This document shows positions 49,591 to 62,544 of a stretch of DNA of 64,000 nucleotides, piece by piece. The position numbers were made by a program, and so were the translations under genes. This stretch comes from Auanema rhodensis (Eukaryota; Nematoda; Chromadorea; Rhabditida; Rhabditidae): the NCBI GenBank assembly GCA_964057225.1, contig OZ059897.1, forward strand, positions 13,454,001 through 13,518,000. The letters run 5' to 3'. Within the stretch, counting starts at the first letter, position 1, and the number at the start of each line of letters is the position of its first letter. The notes below the pieces were generated by a model. The model had not been told where the DNA came from, did no database searches, and was given only the letters and a program-made list of their open reading frames with translations.

Positions 49591-51788
49591 TCAATTAGTT
49601 ACAGGAGACTCAGATTCAGTAGAATCTTCAGCAGTTTCATTGACTTTGGGAGGACATCTTTGAAAAGGAGTTTCGTCATGAATCAAATGGGAAATAACGT
49701 CTGATTGTGATACACAAGCTATAGGCTGTCCATCAGCATTAATTATAAAAACACTTCTAGTATGACGACTGCATAGTAAAGCATCAAGAATCTAAACCAG
49801 AAAAATTTTCAATTTTCAATTTGTAGTTTGGCTTACTTTTCCAACTGAATCAGTCGCTCTCATAAACCGTTTAGCTGGCCTAGAGGAAAGAATAGAAGCC
49901 ACGGGTGACCCAATAAGCTGAGACTGAAATCAAAAATCATAAGATACATTTTGAGCCATGAGACAAACATGTTGTTCTACTGGAGTCACTCTTAGAGCAA
50001 GAGCAAGATCAGCTTTGCAGAGCACATCCAAAGCTTTGCCAGTTTCATCTACAATAGGAAAAGAGGAGACTCTTGTATCCAACATCATACGCACAGCGAA
50101 AGAGACGGAATCTTTGGTGGTTAACTGTAAAGAACAGATAATGAAGAAAAATAAATTTAAAAATACTCTATGAATATTTTGATTCCAAGTGCCAACAGAA
50201 GAATAATTAATAGGACAACTAAGCCATTGAGCAAAATGAAGCGATCGGTTCTAAAAATAATTGCATTTTAAAAAAATAAAAAATATATTTACCTGCTTAT
50301 GTATAGCTTGTAATATACGTTTGATAGTCAGCAAGTATAGAACATCTCCTGAGCCTGGTTCAGTAATTACCAGACGATGAACATGATTCAAGCAAAACTC
50401 TTCACAAGCATCCAATAATCTTTAAAATATTTAAATAATAAATAATTTTTAAGCTTTAAAACCTCTTTTCAGCTGACATTGTAACAAGTTCATTCCCCGA
50501 TAATATAGACGATAACGATTGTTGTGAGGTAGTTGGACGATCTGATTGAAGAAGTCCAAAGAAGTCAGTAAGAGTAACAATAGAAACAATCTGAAAAAAT
50601 AAAATAGTTAGAATATTCAAAACAAAAGTCTAGCCGGCTTATTGGTTTACGTTGGGATATTTAAATATATTTTATAAAACGTTCAAACAATGGTAAAAAT
50701 GGAAACAAGAAAATATAATACAATTTTCTTCCCCTTGCTCTTTTTTTTTTATTTTTTCCAAAACTACGAGAGCGTATGTAACAACTTTTTTTATTAAAAA
50801 TGAATTTCTAAAGATTTTGCCACTTTCTTTAGATAAATTAGTTTTGTAGAAATACCTTATTTTGAGTTGCATCCCACACAAGTCCTGCTCCAACATTATT
50901 ATCACATAAAGCGGCAAAAGCCTTTTCAACCTGAAAAGAATACGATAAGCAAGAATAACTGTTTTCGAATGAATCACAATCTTTCTATAATTCTACATGA
51001 AATGTACTACGTAACTCACCTTCATCTCTTTATCAAGAGCTATGATATTTCCAGCAACAGGAGCTAACTCATAACAGTCTACTACTTTCATATACTGCCG
51101 ATAAGGATCGGATTGAGCATCTAAAAGAGTCATTTAATGTTTTAAAAAACAAAGAAGCATACCGACTAAACCAACAACGTCAACTGATAATGGGCGCGAA
51201 GTTTTACGCAAGATAAGAAAATCCTGTGAAGCAAAAACCAAATATTTGAAACGTTCAATTAAAGCTTACCGAACTATTACTCCTAGGTCTACGAAAAGCT
51301 GTTTCATCATCATAAAAATCGGCTTCGGCTCCCCCTTCCCTGAGATCGTAAACAGACTCTACTTGACAAGCAGAAACCTAAAAAGCAAAAACAAGATCAG
51401 AAGGTATTTAGGACCTAATCAGCAAAAGGCCAGTCAAAGTTTACCTGAACTTTCATCAATTGCCGTGGCTTTTGCATCATCTGGGAGTTCAGGCTTTCAC
51501 TCCGAGGACGAACCATTAAATTCCGAAGACCTAAAAATATTAAATTGATAGAATATTGCGAAAATAAAACTCACCAGAAAGTATAGACGGATGACGATGT
51601 ACACTTCCCGAATTATGTCTTTTCCTCACAGTAGCAGCTTCCTCCTTGGGAGCTTAAATGAGCAATTGAGTATTCAATATAATTGAAAAAAACTAACAAC
51701 TCTTCGGGGATATATGTGGACTATATACATTACATGGTAAAGCTGTTGTGTGCACAGACTGAGGTGTCACCCTATATGAATGGCTCAT
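49591..51788 (-). CDS. aakg: AMPK gamma-like subunit with four CBS motifs
   Basis: Thirteen exons between ATG 51788 and stop 49591 give about 465 residues. A Ser/Arg-rich N-terminal region (about 1-140) precedes four CBS repeats, the nucleotide-sensing part of AMP-activated kinase. CBS1 has IVTLTDFF; CBS2 has NHVHRLVIT and LYLLTIKRIL, close to mammalian gamma; CBS3 has DVLCKADLAL; CBS4 has ACVSQSDVI. The Asp/Arg positions that hold the ribose are conserved. Two phosphate-contact residues are not: the Arg of NGVRAAPLWD in human gamma-1 is Gly (NNVGAGLVWD), and the CBS4 His is replaced. The protein ends with an acidic tail. The ATG lies three bases after an acceptor (TTTTCAG), so trans-splicing or upstream exons are likely. 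The symbol is generic (aakg family); a specific paralogue is not assigned. Confidence 0.85.
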
Positions 51789-54700
51789 CCCCTGAAAATG
51801 AGATATGAACAATTACTCATATATAAATAAGAAAATAAGTCAACATAAACTGAGAAACATAACAAAGATCATTAGCAGAAAGTATTTATCTGAGTAACAA
51901 AAGAAATTCTAGCGTGTATGAGTGGATAAGAAGAAAACGAATGCACCTAAGAAATGGATAAGCTTGTATTAAATATCTAAGTGAACAAAAAAAGAAATTC
52001 GACACCTCTTCTTCCTATACATAGTGTAGAAGAAAAACCTGGCCAATGAATGGTGTTGTTTGCGAGAAGTCGGAATAACAAATAGAAAAAACAATAGTTG
52101 CATACTTCGTCACGACGGCATTGCGATGACTTTGGAATTTTTGATCGAAATCAGATTCATGAAAATTAGATTTTAAACACACTAGAAGTGAGGATGTGAT
52201 GCAATTGTTCACACAGTTGTCAGCAACGGATACGGGCAAAACAAAAAATGAGATTGAAGGCTAAGAACTCATTTATAGCCTCATTATACCGAAATTCTGT
52301 TGTTTTTTTTTGAAATAGAACAATCCATCATTTGTCTCAGAATAAAAGGAGCAGCGAAAGACGCAACAAACAGATTTACGAGCTCTCAAGCAAAACAAGA
52401 ACATTCTCACAAAAAATAAAACACAAGAACCTTGTAATTTGAAAAATGCACAAATCTTGACGTACATACATACTTCTGAGCTTATTGCAAAGAACTTGAA
52501 TGGCATGAAGTATGAGAGAAACAATAAGTAACCCTTTTCTGCTGAACCAGCAATGTCGGTAATGAATAAATCAGTAAAACCAGAAAAGTCTATATATTGA
52601 TGAGAAGCTAATGCTTTAATTTGGGATACAAACTGAAGAGTGCATGATTACTATATGACAGAAGTAAAAAACAAAATATCAAGCATATTAATTGAAACTA
52701 TGTCGTTGAATTTATGTTAGCAACTGGATGACTATACAAGGAAACAAAGGCAGAAATTTTCAAATTAATGAAACAAGATAAGACGTATAGACGAAATATG
52801 TTCAGAGACCATGCAATTGATAGATAACAATTTTGTAATCAGAATGCTCTTAAGAATGATAAAATCAAAGAATGATAAAATAAGAAAAAGTTTATACTTC
52901 AAAAAAGGCTGTCTCAAGCGAGGGTGGTTTGTTAGATGTCATTCATTGCAGAATGGTAAATAGTTGAGCCGGAACGAAATGAGAATTGAAAGCTCAAATA
53001 TACAATACCACGATTGCTACACGATGTCCTTCGAGAAATTAATTGAAATTGACAATTTGAATGAAATGTAAATTACATCACGAAATGAACCCCAGCTTGG
53101 TACATATTTTGATAAATTTCATTCTATCTCTAGAACTACAAAGAGAAATAGACACTGATGTGAACAAAATACATCAAAGTTGTTCTTTCAAAGAGTGACA
53201 AAACTAAGTAAAAAACCAGGACAACCCTCCTTGTCTCGTTGAAGAAGTTACCACACTTTGCTCTTTAGTGTAAAGGAAGCCTGCTTACTCGGTTCGCAAG
53301 TCTCATATAGCCAAACGGAATATAAAAGAAATAGTCTGGTTTCCTCGTCCCCCGCACATGGCCGTTTTGCCAAAGCCTTCCTCTCAGACTCTAAACCCAA
53401 CCAAAAATATGACGAAAAGATGGAATGAAAGGAGAAACATAATCGTATAAAAATAAATATAAATTATAATTAAGAAAACATGAAAGAATATATCTATCAC
53501 ATGCATAAACATATTTTGGAAAGGTGACCCTGTGAAAAAAAACAGCTTTCAATTCTTTCAGTAACAATTATTAAACCAAGTAAAAATAAATTACAGAATA
53601 ATAAAATATTTGAACAATAATTTAAATTGTAAGAAACTAAAAGAAAATAATTGAAAATAATTATTTAGTAGATTAGGTAGTAGTTAATCATAAAATAACA
53701 GATGAAGTGGAGAATAAAAGCTAACATTTCAATAAGTTAAAAGAAAGTAGCAAAATCTAATGCCAAGAAGAGATGAGCAATACAAATTTTTTTAAGAAAG
53801 AAAAGAATTTTCGAACTTTATCAAATTCAGCCTCGTACAACTGAACGCACCGATCTGGTGTGAAAAAAGTACAAAAGGAGTAATAGAAAAGATTTTCAAG
53901 GTCAAAATGCATCAACAAAAAGACAGTCAGACATTAAACGAAACAGCATTGAATCCAAATATGTCGATGCATAACATATCATATAAAGTTTTAGGAATAT
54001 ACAAAACTGAAAGAGATGCTGGGATGTTCAGTGAAAACTCAACAAAACTACATTCGATCCATTGTTTTCGCTTCTCGCCCTAGAGACAAAAAAGTAAAGT
54101 AGATAGAATGGACAGAATAGATGATACACTATAAATCCGAAAAGTTAACTTGGTGGGGATGCTAAGAATAACTATATGTTTAAACAGCTGAACTTTATTC
54201 ACATACATATTATGAGAAAGTATATATAAAACGAAGTATTCAAAAATTACAGAATCCATAGCTTCATGCACTAATCTAATCTTTAGAAAATCAACTGCCG
54301 TATCAAAAAAACAAAGTACTTATGAGAAAGAAAAACAACCTGTGCGAACAGATGGTATTTGCCAAAATAAAGAAAGAAATAAACATGCGAAATACAGTCC
54401 ACATGCTCAGTATCATGTTGGCATCAAAAGTCGACGAATCCGTAGTTAGATCAATGTGATGTTCTATTGATATATACATCATACAAGAGGAAGAAAGATA
54501 TGAAAATAATAACGTGAACGGCTGATGGTCAGATCGGCTGAGACAGAAATGGGCGCGGTTACTTGTAAACACCACGCAGTACAATTAATCTAGGAAACTA
54601 AAAACGTTTTGTGGTGATAGTTCAGTTCTTAGAAATGAACCGGTTTGATTGAAGTTTCTAGAGAATAGCCAGTGAAGAATAACTTTTTTGTTGCGTAAGG

Positions 54701-55756
54701 GGTTTGAAGCCCTTTTTGACCAATATGTAAGCAGAAAACGTCACATTGAGTATCAATACAATTGGCACACAGGTTCGCAACATAGGAAGTGGAGACAGCA
54801 AGAGAAACAAGAATCATTTTGTCATAATATTTTGCTATCGACACAGTAAGATGAAGATATGACACTTGATAGACAAATGTAATAGTATGGAAGTAAATAG
54901 AAAAATAAACGAGTGATATACAAAACTAAAGATTTAAGCTTTAAGTAAATTTTTAAAAATAAAATTCAATCGAAGTGCACTTAATATGTATAGGCATATA
55001 AGTATCCGATATACATTATTCCGATTATTTGATTCTATAAGAAAAAAAAAGAAAAAAATAGTGCAAAGTTCAATATGTTGAATGAACCAAAATTCTCAAA
55101 ATACTTAAAAATTCGAGGTTTAGGTGAGTATGTTTGTCCTTATTTCAATAAGCTTGTGTCTCCCACATAGAAAATTTCAAAATAAACGGATATTTTCCAG
55201 AGAGATTTAGAGAACTCTAACAGAATCCGAATGTTCAAAAAAACTAGAAAAAAGTGAATATGAGATTAGAGGCATCACTTGCATTTCCGAAAATATAATG
55301 GAATAGCTAAATAAAATAGGAAACACCAATTTAATAAGGAACGAAGATGAAAAAACATAATATCAGATAATACAGTATCATCTAAACAACAAGATTATAA
55401 ATTAACAAAGAAGTACATTCATTCATAAGTTTTTAAAGATTAAATAGGTAAAACATATGAGAACAACCGTATATTGCGCATTATAAAACAAAAATAAGTT
55501 TGACGTAGCTGAAATTGCCATGAAGCATATTTAAATAACCATGGCCTGCATTGTGGATAGATAACACGTGATGCAAGCTATTCGCAGATATATTAAATAT
55601 AGATATACTTATATGAATACATCCCAGAAAATATAATTTCTCGCTTGTTATTCAGAAACCTTGTATGATGATTCGAAAAGATCAAGTTTTGCTTCTATGC
55701 ACTTAAAACACATTAAAATAACTAAATTAAACTATTTATAACAGAGAACTGGAGAA

Positions 55757-55768
55757 GGGGGGGGGGGG
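55757..55768 (+). repeat. Twelve-base guanine homopolymer
   Basis: An uninterrupted run of 12 G in AT-rich DNA. Such tracts can fold as quadruplexes and in C. elegans depend on the DOG-1/FANCJ helicase for stability. Confidence 0.9.
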
Positions 55769-58700
55769 TATCAAATAAGTTTTCAGCAAATCATTCGATT
55801 ATAATATTTGACGTTTTGAATTAATTCTACAAAAGTTGGCTTAATATGCTTTTTAAAATATTTGACCGTTGAAACTAAAACAAAGTATTTGTGAGAAAGG
55901 CTATTGAATTGCATATATACATGTTTAATACAAGCACGAGCAGTTTTAAAATTAGCATAAGTTGGTTTGTGACGCTATGAAAAGAAATTCAGTGTCATTC
56001 AAAAATTTGCTGGGCACTTGCCTGACTAAAAAAGAAAAAATAGCATTTAGATATTCAGTGAATGATGTAACACATACAAGCCGTTAGACAGGAAGGCAAA
56101 TGAGACAAAGCATAGATGAAAACAGATAAGAGTATTCTGGTTAGCAACTATTTGCATGAAGTCTCTGTTGAAAAGTACTACATTTCGAATATAAAAGTTG
56201 TAACAAAAACTTCAGAAGGGATCAATGAATAGTTGACATCTGTATTACAAAAAAGCTTCATTATAAACAAATGTTGTACTCTAATCTGTATATGAAGAAA
56301 GGACGACTATTGTATGATCAAACTTAATAGCTATTATATAAAACAAAAGAATTGATAAAAGAATATTCAAAAAAGAGGAAGAAAGATATTGGCTGATGTT
56401 TTTTTTGCAGAAAAGAAAACCAACGAGATTGAATTGTTGTATAAGCTTTTTGACGTAGTTTGGAAAGAGATGAAAAGCCATCGTATTCCGTGAGGACAGC
56501 GAGTCAATTTGTGAGTGCTCACTGCACTCTAGAATATGAAAAGCTGTCCACGAATATTTGATTGACCAGGCGAGATAAATGAAAATGAGAGTAGATTAAG
56601 GATGGATGAACTCGAGTGACATGCAACCTTTTCATAGGAATTGTGCAGGAAAATTTAAAAGAAAACATAATTAGCTGATGTGCAGAAAGGCTATTCAGAA
56701 TTTTGGAGCACATGAAATTTGTGATGATGGCAATAAAGCAACGTGTTTTTCTTAGAACTATTACTGAAAACTTAATATGAGCAAATTATATAAAACTTGT
56801 TGAAAAAATAAGTGGAATAATAAAAAAAAGTTAAAAGCAGATCAGCATATTCTATATCAGCAAGCCAGGTCATACTAGCTTATCGACTAGCTAGGGTTGT
56901 CCTTTTGAAAAACAATGAAGGCTCACAATCCAAATATAGAGAGAAAAGAAATTTGATCTGACTCAGTCAATAGAGGAGCTTCAAAAATGTAGAAGCAAGA
57001 AAGTGTCAAACTGAAGCAACATAAACTAAAAAGTGACTTAATTATTCTTTTTTCTAAAGACAACAATGGGCTGAATAGGGCTGAAGGTTAAGCGAAGTTT
57101 TAGTCATATTTCCTAATGTTGTGTACTCTTCGTGCTGCCTGATTTGCACATGAGCGGAAATTTCTAAATGTAGATCTAAAGAATGACGACAAAACGAATA
57201 AATTGAACTATGAAAAAAAGAAGAAAATAGAAAGCGTTGATGTTTCTACATTTTGAATAAAATTTACTCACAAACCAATACGGAAGCTCTTGGAAAATTC
57301 TTACATTTTCCGCCTCTTCATATTTATCTATTCTTCTTTCTACTAACTTTTATCTATCTTAATGCTTACGTTTTAGCGAAGAAATTTGCGGAGACAACAA
57401 GAAGTATGACAGTCCTAGCTTACGTTCATCGTCCTCTTTTTGATTATTTCTATGCCACTCGTGGTTCTCGCAATGGGGACTATGAAGGAAATCTAACAAA
57501 AATATTTGTACAATCAAGAGCTCAAACGAGCGGACATCACAAACAGAAGAAACGTTTTCGATAGACGTTTGTCTCGTCTCAGTATTGTTCCAACTTAAGT
57601 GAAATTGTTGTCTTATTCTTTCGTACCTCACTTCCTCTCCGCTTCTTCCTTTTCATAAACTTGAAGACAAATGAAAAAAAATTGCTCATTTTCACGTGAA
57701 TCATACGATCTTTCTACATTTATGTTTCCGAGAAAATCTTTAGTAATGTTTGATACTCAGTTGTCTTTCTCTGTTTCAATATGTGATTACTTGCTTCTTG
57801 TTATTGCACCTCTCGACGACAAATCATTAGAGCCACGTGCTTTCCAGCTAAAAAAATAGAAAAGTTCCTTAATAGCTGATTTTAATGTCACATTTTAAAA
57901 CAAAATCAATTGGAAACCATTTTGGTTCAAAGAAAAAAATACTTCCCAATTGCATCGATGTCTCCATTTAAAAAAAGGTTCAAGGCATCAATCGGAAATT
58001 TAGTTTCGTCAAAATTTAAAAAAGATCAATAAATGAAAGACAATAAGATGGGGATCTATTAATATTTTAGAGATATTTAGCGTAATAGCTTGAAATAGTC
58101 GATATTACGGAGATAATAAAGGTAGTTTGTTGGTTTGTCAGGCGATAAATGAGAAAGATGGAAGAAAAAGTCGCTAGAAGATGCGAAATCACGACAATGT
58201 TGTTTATACTAATTTTTCATGGACTTTACAGGATATGGGAATGCAAATACCAGATTCGAAACAAAATACAGAGACAGATGAATATCGGAAGTGCAACCTT
58301 AAAAGATAACATTGTGTCAAGCATTTAGAGCCGTATAAAAGCAGAAACGAGAAAAAAAGATAAATTATGAAGATGAGAAAGAAAAGATCGGGGAGAAATT
58401 GTCGACATGCCGGTTTAAAATTCACACCACACCACTCCCTGCGCCAATATTCGATATAGAATTGTGTTTAGACAAAAGAAAGGACTCTGCAAGTGTGAAG
58501 GTCATAAGGTAAGAAAAGAGTGAGGATCTCAATGAAATATAAAAATATAATCACTTAGTGATTGGAAGTTTTGCAACAAAATTCTCGAATAATGTTCAGC
58601 AGGAAAAATAACAAAAGGTGCTAGGCAGTGTTTAAAGTACGAATTCTCCGGGAGTGACTTGATGAATTCAATAACGAATTTTCAAAAGCTTCAATTTATG

Positions 58701-60365
58701 ATATGAGCTAGAAAGAGTGGAAACAACTATTTGAAACATGTTAGTCAATTGTAATAAAAATGTTTTCAACAAAAATCTTTTGAAAGTCCTGACGACTGGA
58801 GATAGTGATTGCTATGTATGTAAGAACTTCCAGGTTGCCTCCATATATGGATTAAATTTGATTGTTTAGATATATGGATTTTAGAGCAAATAGGAGGATA
58901 TGAGAACAACAAATCAAATATTTAGCATGAATACAGCAAAGAGTTAGGAAAAGAAAAAAGGAGTCCTGATAGGCATAAACATAAATCTTCTGTTTTCATT
59001 TATGTAGTCCTCATACATAACAACTGTGTATTAATATTGAAAAAATATGAGAAAAATATAAAAAATAAAAAATAATAAAGAAGAGCATGATAGAAAACTA
59101 TAGCAGCACAAAGTCAATAACGAGTACTACATATAGGATATCATAATACTTCGTTATAATGCTTCAGCTTTTTCGTTTCCAGCAAATAGCACAGCACTTT
59201 ATGTTGACGTGAGAATCAGCCGACAACAGATTATATAAGAAAAGTATAACAGAAATTGAGCTGATAGAAGGAAAAAAAAGACAAATGTTTTTGTTCGAAA
59301 ACTGTAATCATTTAAGTGCATCGGATTTCGTAAGCATGATTCGTAAGGTGTGGCAAACATAAAGTTAAGCTGCGAAAAAATATAGTTGTTGTAGATGATC
59401 ACAGATCGAAGAGATAAAATAAATAACTTGTTATGGGAATGTAGAATTTATATTGGTAAAATTAGCAAAAAAAAACATTATTCATACAAAAGAGCGCAAA
59501 TCGCGTGAAAAGCAGGTGATGAATTGGAGAGGAATTAAATATAAGAATAAGAGCTTGGATAGAACAAGTAGAAACAACAGAAAAGACATCAGGAAAGATG
59601 TGGTGAACACTGAAGAGAAAGAGGCAAGCAGATAAAGAGAGAGAGAGTGAAAAATAAAGAGAAACGGAGAAATAAATGAAGAGAAAAAAAGATGTTGAGA
59701 CTTAAGGTTTTATACTATGGGGTTACGTTGAGGGTGATGAAAGATGTCAGTGGTATGATCGGATCGTGGTGAAAGAAGAAAAATCGGAAGAATGCGTAGT
59801 TTCTTAGTCTCTGGAGACCTCTTGTATATTCGTACTGTCTAATCTGAGGACAGACAAACAAAGCTAAACGAGCTAACGACCAGAACAATACAATTCGATG
59901 AACGGCTCGTTCTGCATTTTCGGCCATTGCTCTACGTTTCTCTCCAGAAATAGCCATTCATTCTCAGAAAAAAATGTTTATTGTCGAGTATTGACAGTAC
60001 TGATCAAAGATAAAATGAACAGTGAAAACATAGAATGTATAATATCTGTATATTCTCTCAAGTATTTGAAATGTGTTACAATCAATTCCCACCGCTCCTA
60101 TTATAAAAAATATACATACAGGTAATGGTTCCTACTGCAGAAAACATTTTTAATGAATCCTGAAACTTTTAATCTAATTATGCTCCGCATTAATCCAAGT
60201 GCTGGAATGCAATAACAACCCAACCTATCACGAGAATCAAAATATTAACGAATTTGATGGAAGAGGACAAATACAATTGAAGCTGGGCAAAGTAATTCGC
60301 ACAACGAATATCAGTCAAAATGCCATTCGGAAATGAAATTTTAAGCACAAACACATCACACGTGA

Positions 60366-60413
60366 TATCTATCTATCTATCTATATCTATCTATATATAT
60401 GTATCTATATATA
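60366..60413. repeat. CTAT/TA microsatellite
   Basis: Tandem ATCT units grading into TA repeats, between the AMPK-gamma-like and PRXL2 genes. Confidence 0.85.
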
Positions 60414-60872
60414 ATACATGTATACGTTTAAATATAAGAGATTAGACGTTGGAAAAACGTTTTCGTCCTATTTCTCATGTTTTTTAATAGTATCTGAACA
60501 AATTGACAGGGAATTGATTGTTCGCCAATGTTATCAGAGAGTGTGACAGAATGTAGAGAAAACTCACAAATAAAAAAAGAAGAAAGAAAAAAAAACATAC
60601 TTTTATCTCGGTTCACTTATAATTTTCATGTGCAACCAGCTCCGCGCAACCAAAATTTGTAAATGAATTTGTAGTTTCACAAATCTAACTATTCGTTTAT
60701 TTTTTTTCAAAGTGTAAATAACAAAGTAATAATGAATAATGAATAAAGGTTTTGTATTAAAGTTCTAAAGTTTAATTGTTTATTTTGATCGAAAATATAT
60801 TAGAATGTGTACAAAATATATACGGTAATATACAAAATGCACTGAGCTGAATTAAGGATGATCCAGTTTTTT

Positions 60873-61720
60873 TCACTTGAACTTCTGAATAGCCTCTCGT
60901 ACTTCGTTAATGTTTGCTGCATCTCCCCATTCCTTTTCAAGATGATGCCAGACTACTTCATTATTGGCGATCAAATAAACTCCTATACAGGTTGACATAT
61001 GTTTTCGCCAGAATATGTTCAATTTACCTCCAAGCAAACGTCCTTCTCCTTCAACGTTTCCAGAAAATCCTTCTTTTTTTGTTTTATATATATTTACATA
61101 CGTGCCAACACGTAGGAATCCCATCCATACAGGCAACCAACGTTGATTTGGACCATAGAAACGTTTCTATGGGATAAAATATAAAAAGAATAGTTCAGAG
61201 AGATTATACCTCACTGTCAAAATAAACATCTCCCTGAAAATACGGTTGAAAATCGGTGACACCCTTTGTTTCGTGAACAACAGCCATCTAAAAATGAAGA
61301 TGTTTTTTTTTAGAATCGGAAAACAATTGCAAAATATTTTTCTATATTCCCAAAAATATCTAACCAATCCAATGCCAGCTGCTTTCATTTCAGGAAGAAG
61401 AGTGCTCAACTGTGCGGCTTCACGGCGACATAGCATGCAACCTGGTCTTCTAACGGCCATGACCATAGTTGGTCCCTTATTAAATATTTCCTGGGCCTTA
61501 ATAAATGTATTGTTTTTAGTTATTTTTCCACAACTGATATCCTCACCGCGAATTGTTTGCCTTGATCAACAGCAGAATCATCCTTGATAGCAAGCAATTT
61601 AGCAGAAGCTAAGTAAGCAGCTGTTGGGGCTACTGCACCAATAGTTAGACGAGTAGGTAAATTAGCATAAAGAACAGCTCCTCCCAAAGCAGCTAATGCT
61701 CCATATCCAAGAAAAGCCAT
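60873..61720 (-). CDS. PRXL2-family (FAM213/PAMM-like) peroxiredoxin-like protein
   Basis: Exons 61547-61720, 61365-61496, 61210-61287, 61028-61166 and 60873-60982 give 210 residues. An N-terminal hydrophobic segment (about residues 4-22) probably anchors or targets the protein. The thioredoxin-like domain carries MVMAVRRPGCMLCRREAA, matching the CXXC redox site of human PRXL2A, then TDFQPYFQGDVYFD, KRFYGPNQR and FSGNVEGEGRLLGG, all hallmark segments of that family. Members act as redox regulators. Length is close to vertebrate PRXL2A. The ATG directly follows an acceptor (TTCTTAAG), suggesting trans-splicing. Confidence 0.9.
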
Positions 61721-62544
61721 CTTAAGAAAAAGAACATATCACATTTCGGAAAAATATAAACTGCAAGACATCCGATGCAGACAATAGCGAAAGAAAAAAT
61801 ACGATAACAGGATGAAAAATCATAGAACTGAACTTTGAAGAAGATTAGCTTAAATTTCCAAAACTTATAAAAAAGAAAACGATAAACGTCATAAAGTGCT
61901 TAATTCGGGTTATATCGTGCACCGTGCACAAATTCATTGTTATCTACTAGCATAATATGATGAAAGAAAAATTTCCCAATATAGTAAACGATAAGAACAA
62001 CATTGAATTGCAATATACACTTATGAAGGAGACAAAAATTGAGAGAACTGAAAAAATAGGAATTTCCCAATAATATAAAACGAAGTCAATAATCATGATC
62101 AACATTACCAACTGTTAAATAGTGGTACTAGTTGTTTTCTAAAATGTCTAATGCAACTTGAGCCAGAAAGTGATGAGTAGAAGAAGGTGATCAAATGAAA
62201 AAAAAGCTCTTTAAGAAAACGTAAGTGTGATATCAAAATAATATATAAAATATTTTCAGATTGTCATCTAATAACCACAATGTAGCCAGAGCACAAATAA
62301 AAGTTCACATATTAGAGAGCAATAATCGTGAAAGATAGTTATGAGAGTGAACAGATCTACGGCACACGTAGAAAAGAAAAATTTATTTTCAGCTTTTAAT
62401 TAGTACATAATAATTTTAGAAATGTATTTAACATTGCGAACAGAATTACAAGGCAAGAACATCCACAACCATCGAACGAACCAATGTGAAAAGTACAAAG
62501 TGAGAATAAGACGTTATAAAAAATATGAAATGAGTATTGAAAAA
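61721..62544. other. Intergenic region between thiolase and PRXL2 genes
   Basis: About 820 bp of AT-rich spacer between two same-strand genes, longer than the roughly 100-bp spacing of typical nematode operons. No coding sequence seen. Confidence 0.5.

Larger units (their letters stand above)
51789..60872. other. Long gene-poor region upstream of the AMPK gamma-like gene
   Basis: About 9 kb without a supportable gene. Mostly purine-rich on the plus strand, with a pyrimidine-rich patch at about 57290-57840 that carries a 103-codon open frame lacking an ATG near its start. It also contains a 12-base G run (55757-55768) and a CTAT microsatellite (60366-60413). Probably leader introns and promoters of the minus-strand gene. 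Confidence 0.4.

Noticed and set aside
53676-53695. let-7-like string AGGTAGTAG
   Set aside because: The seed differs (TAGGTAG rather than GAGGTAG) and no foldback arm is nearby.
57253-57564. 103-codon open frame with a hydrophobic start
   Set aside because: It has no ATG near its start, no flanking splice pair that gives a better protein, and no recognised motif; it lies in a p­yrimidine-rich patch that biases frames open.
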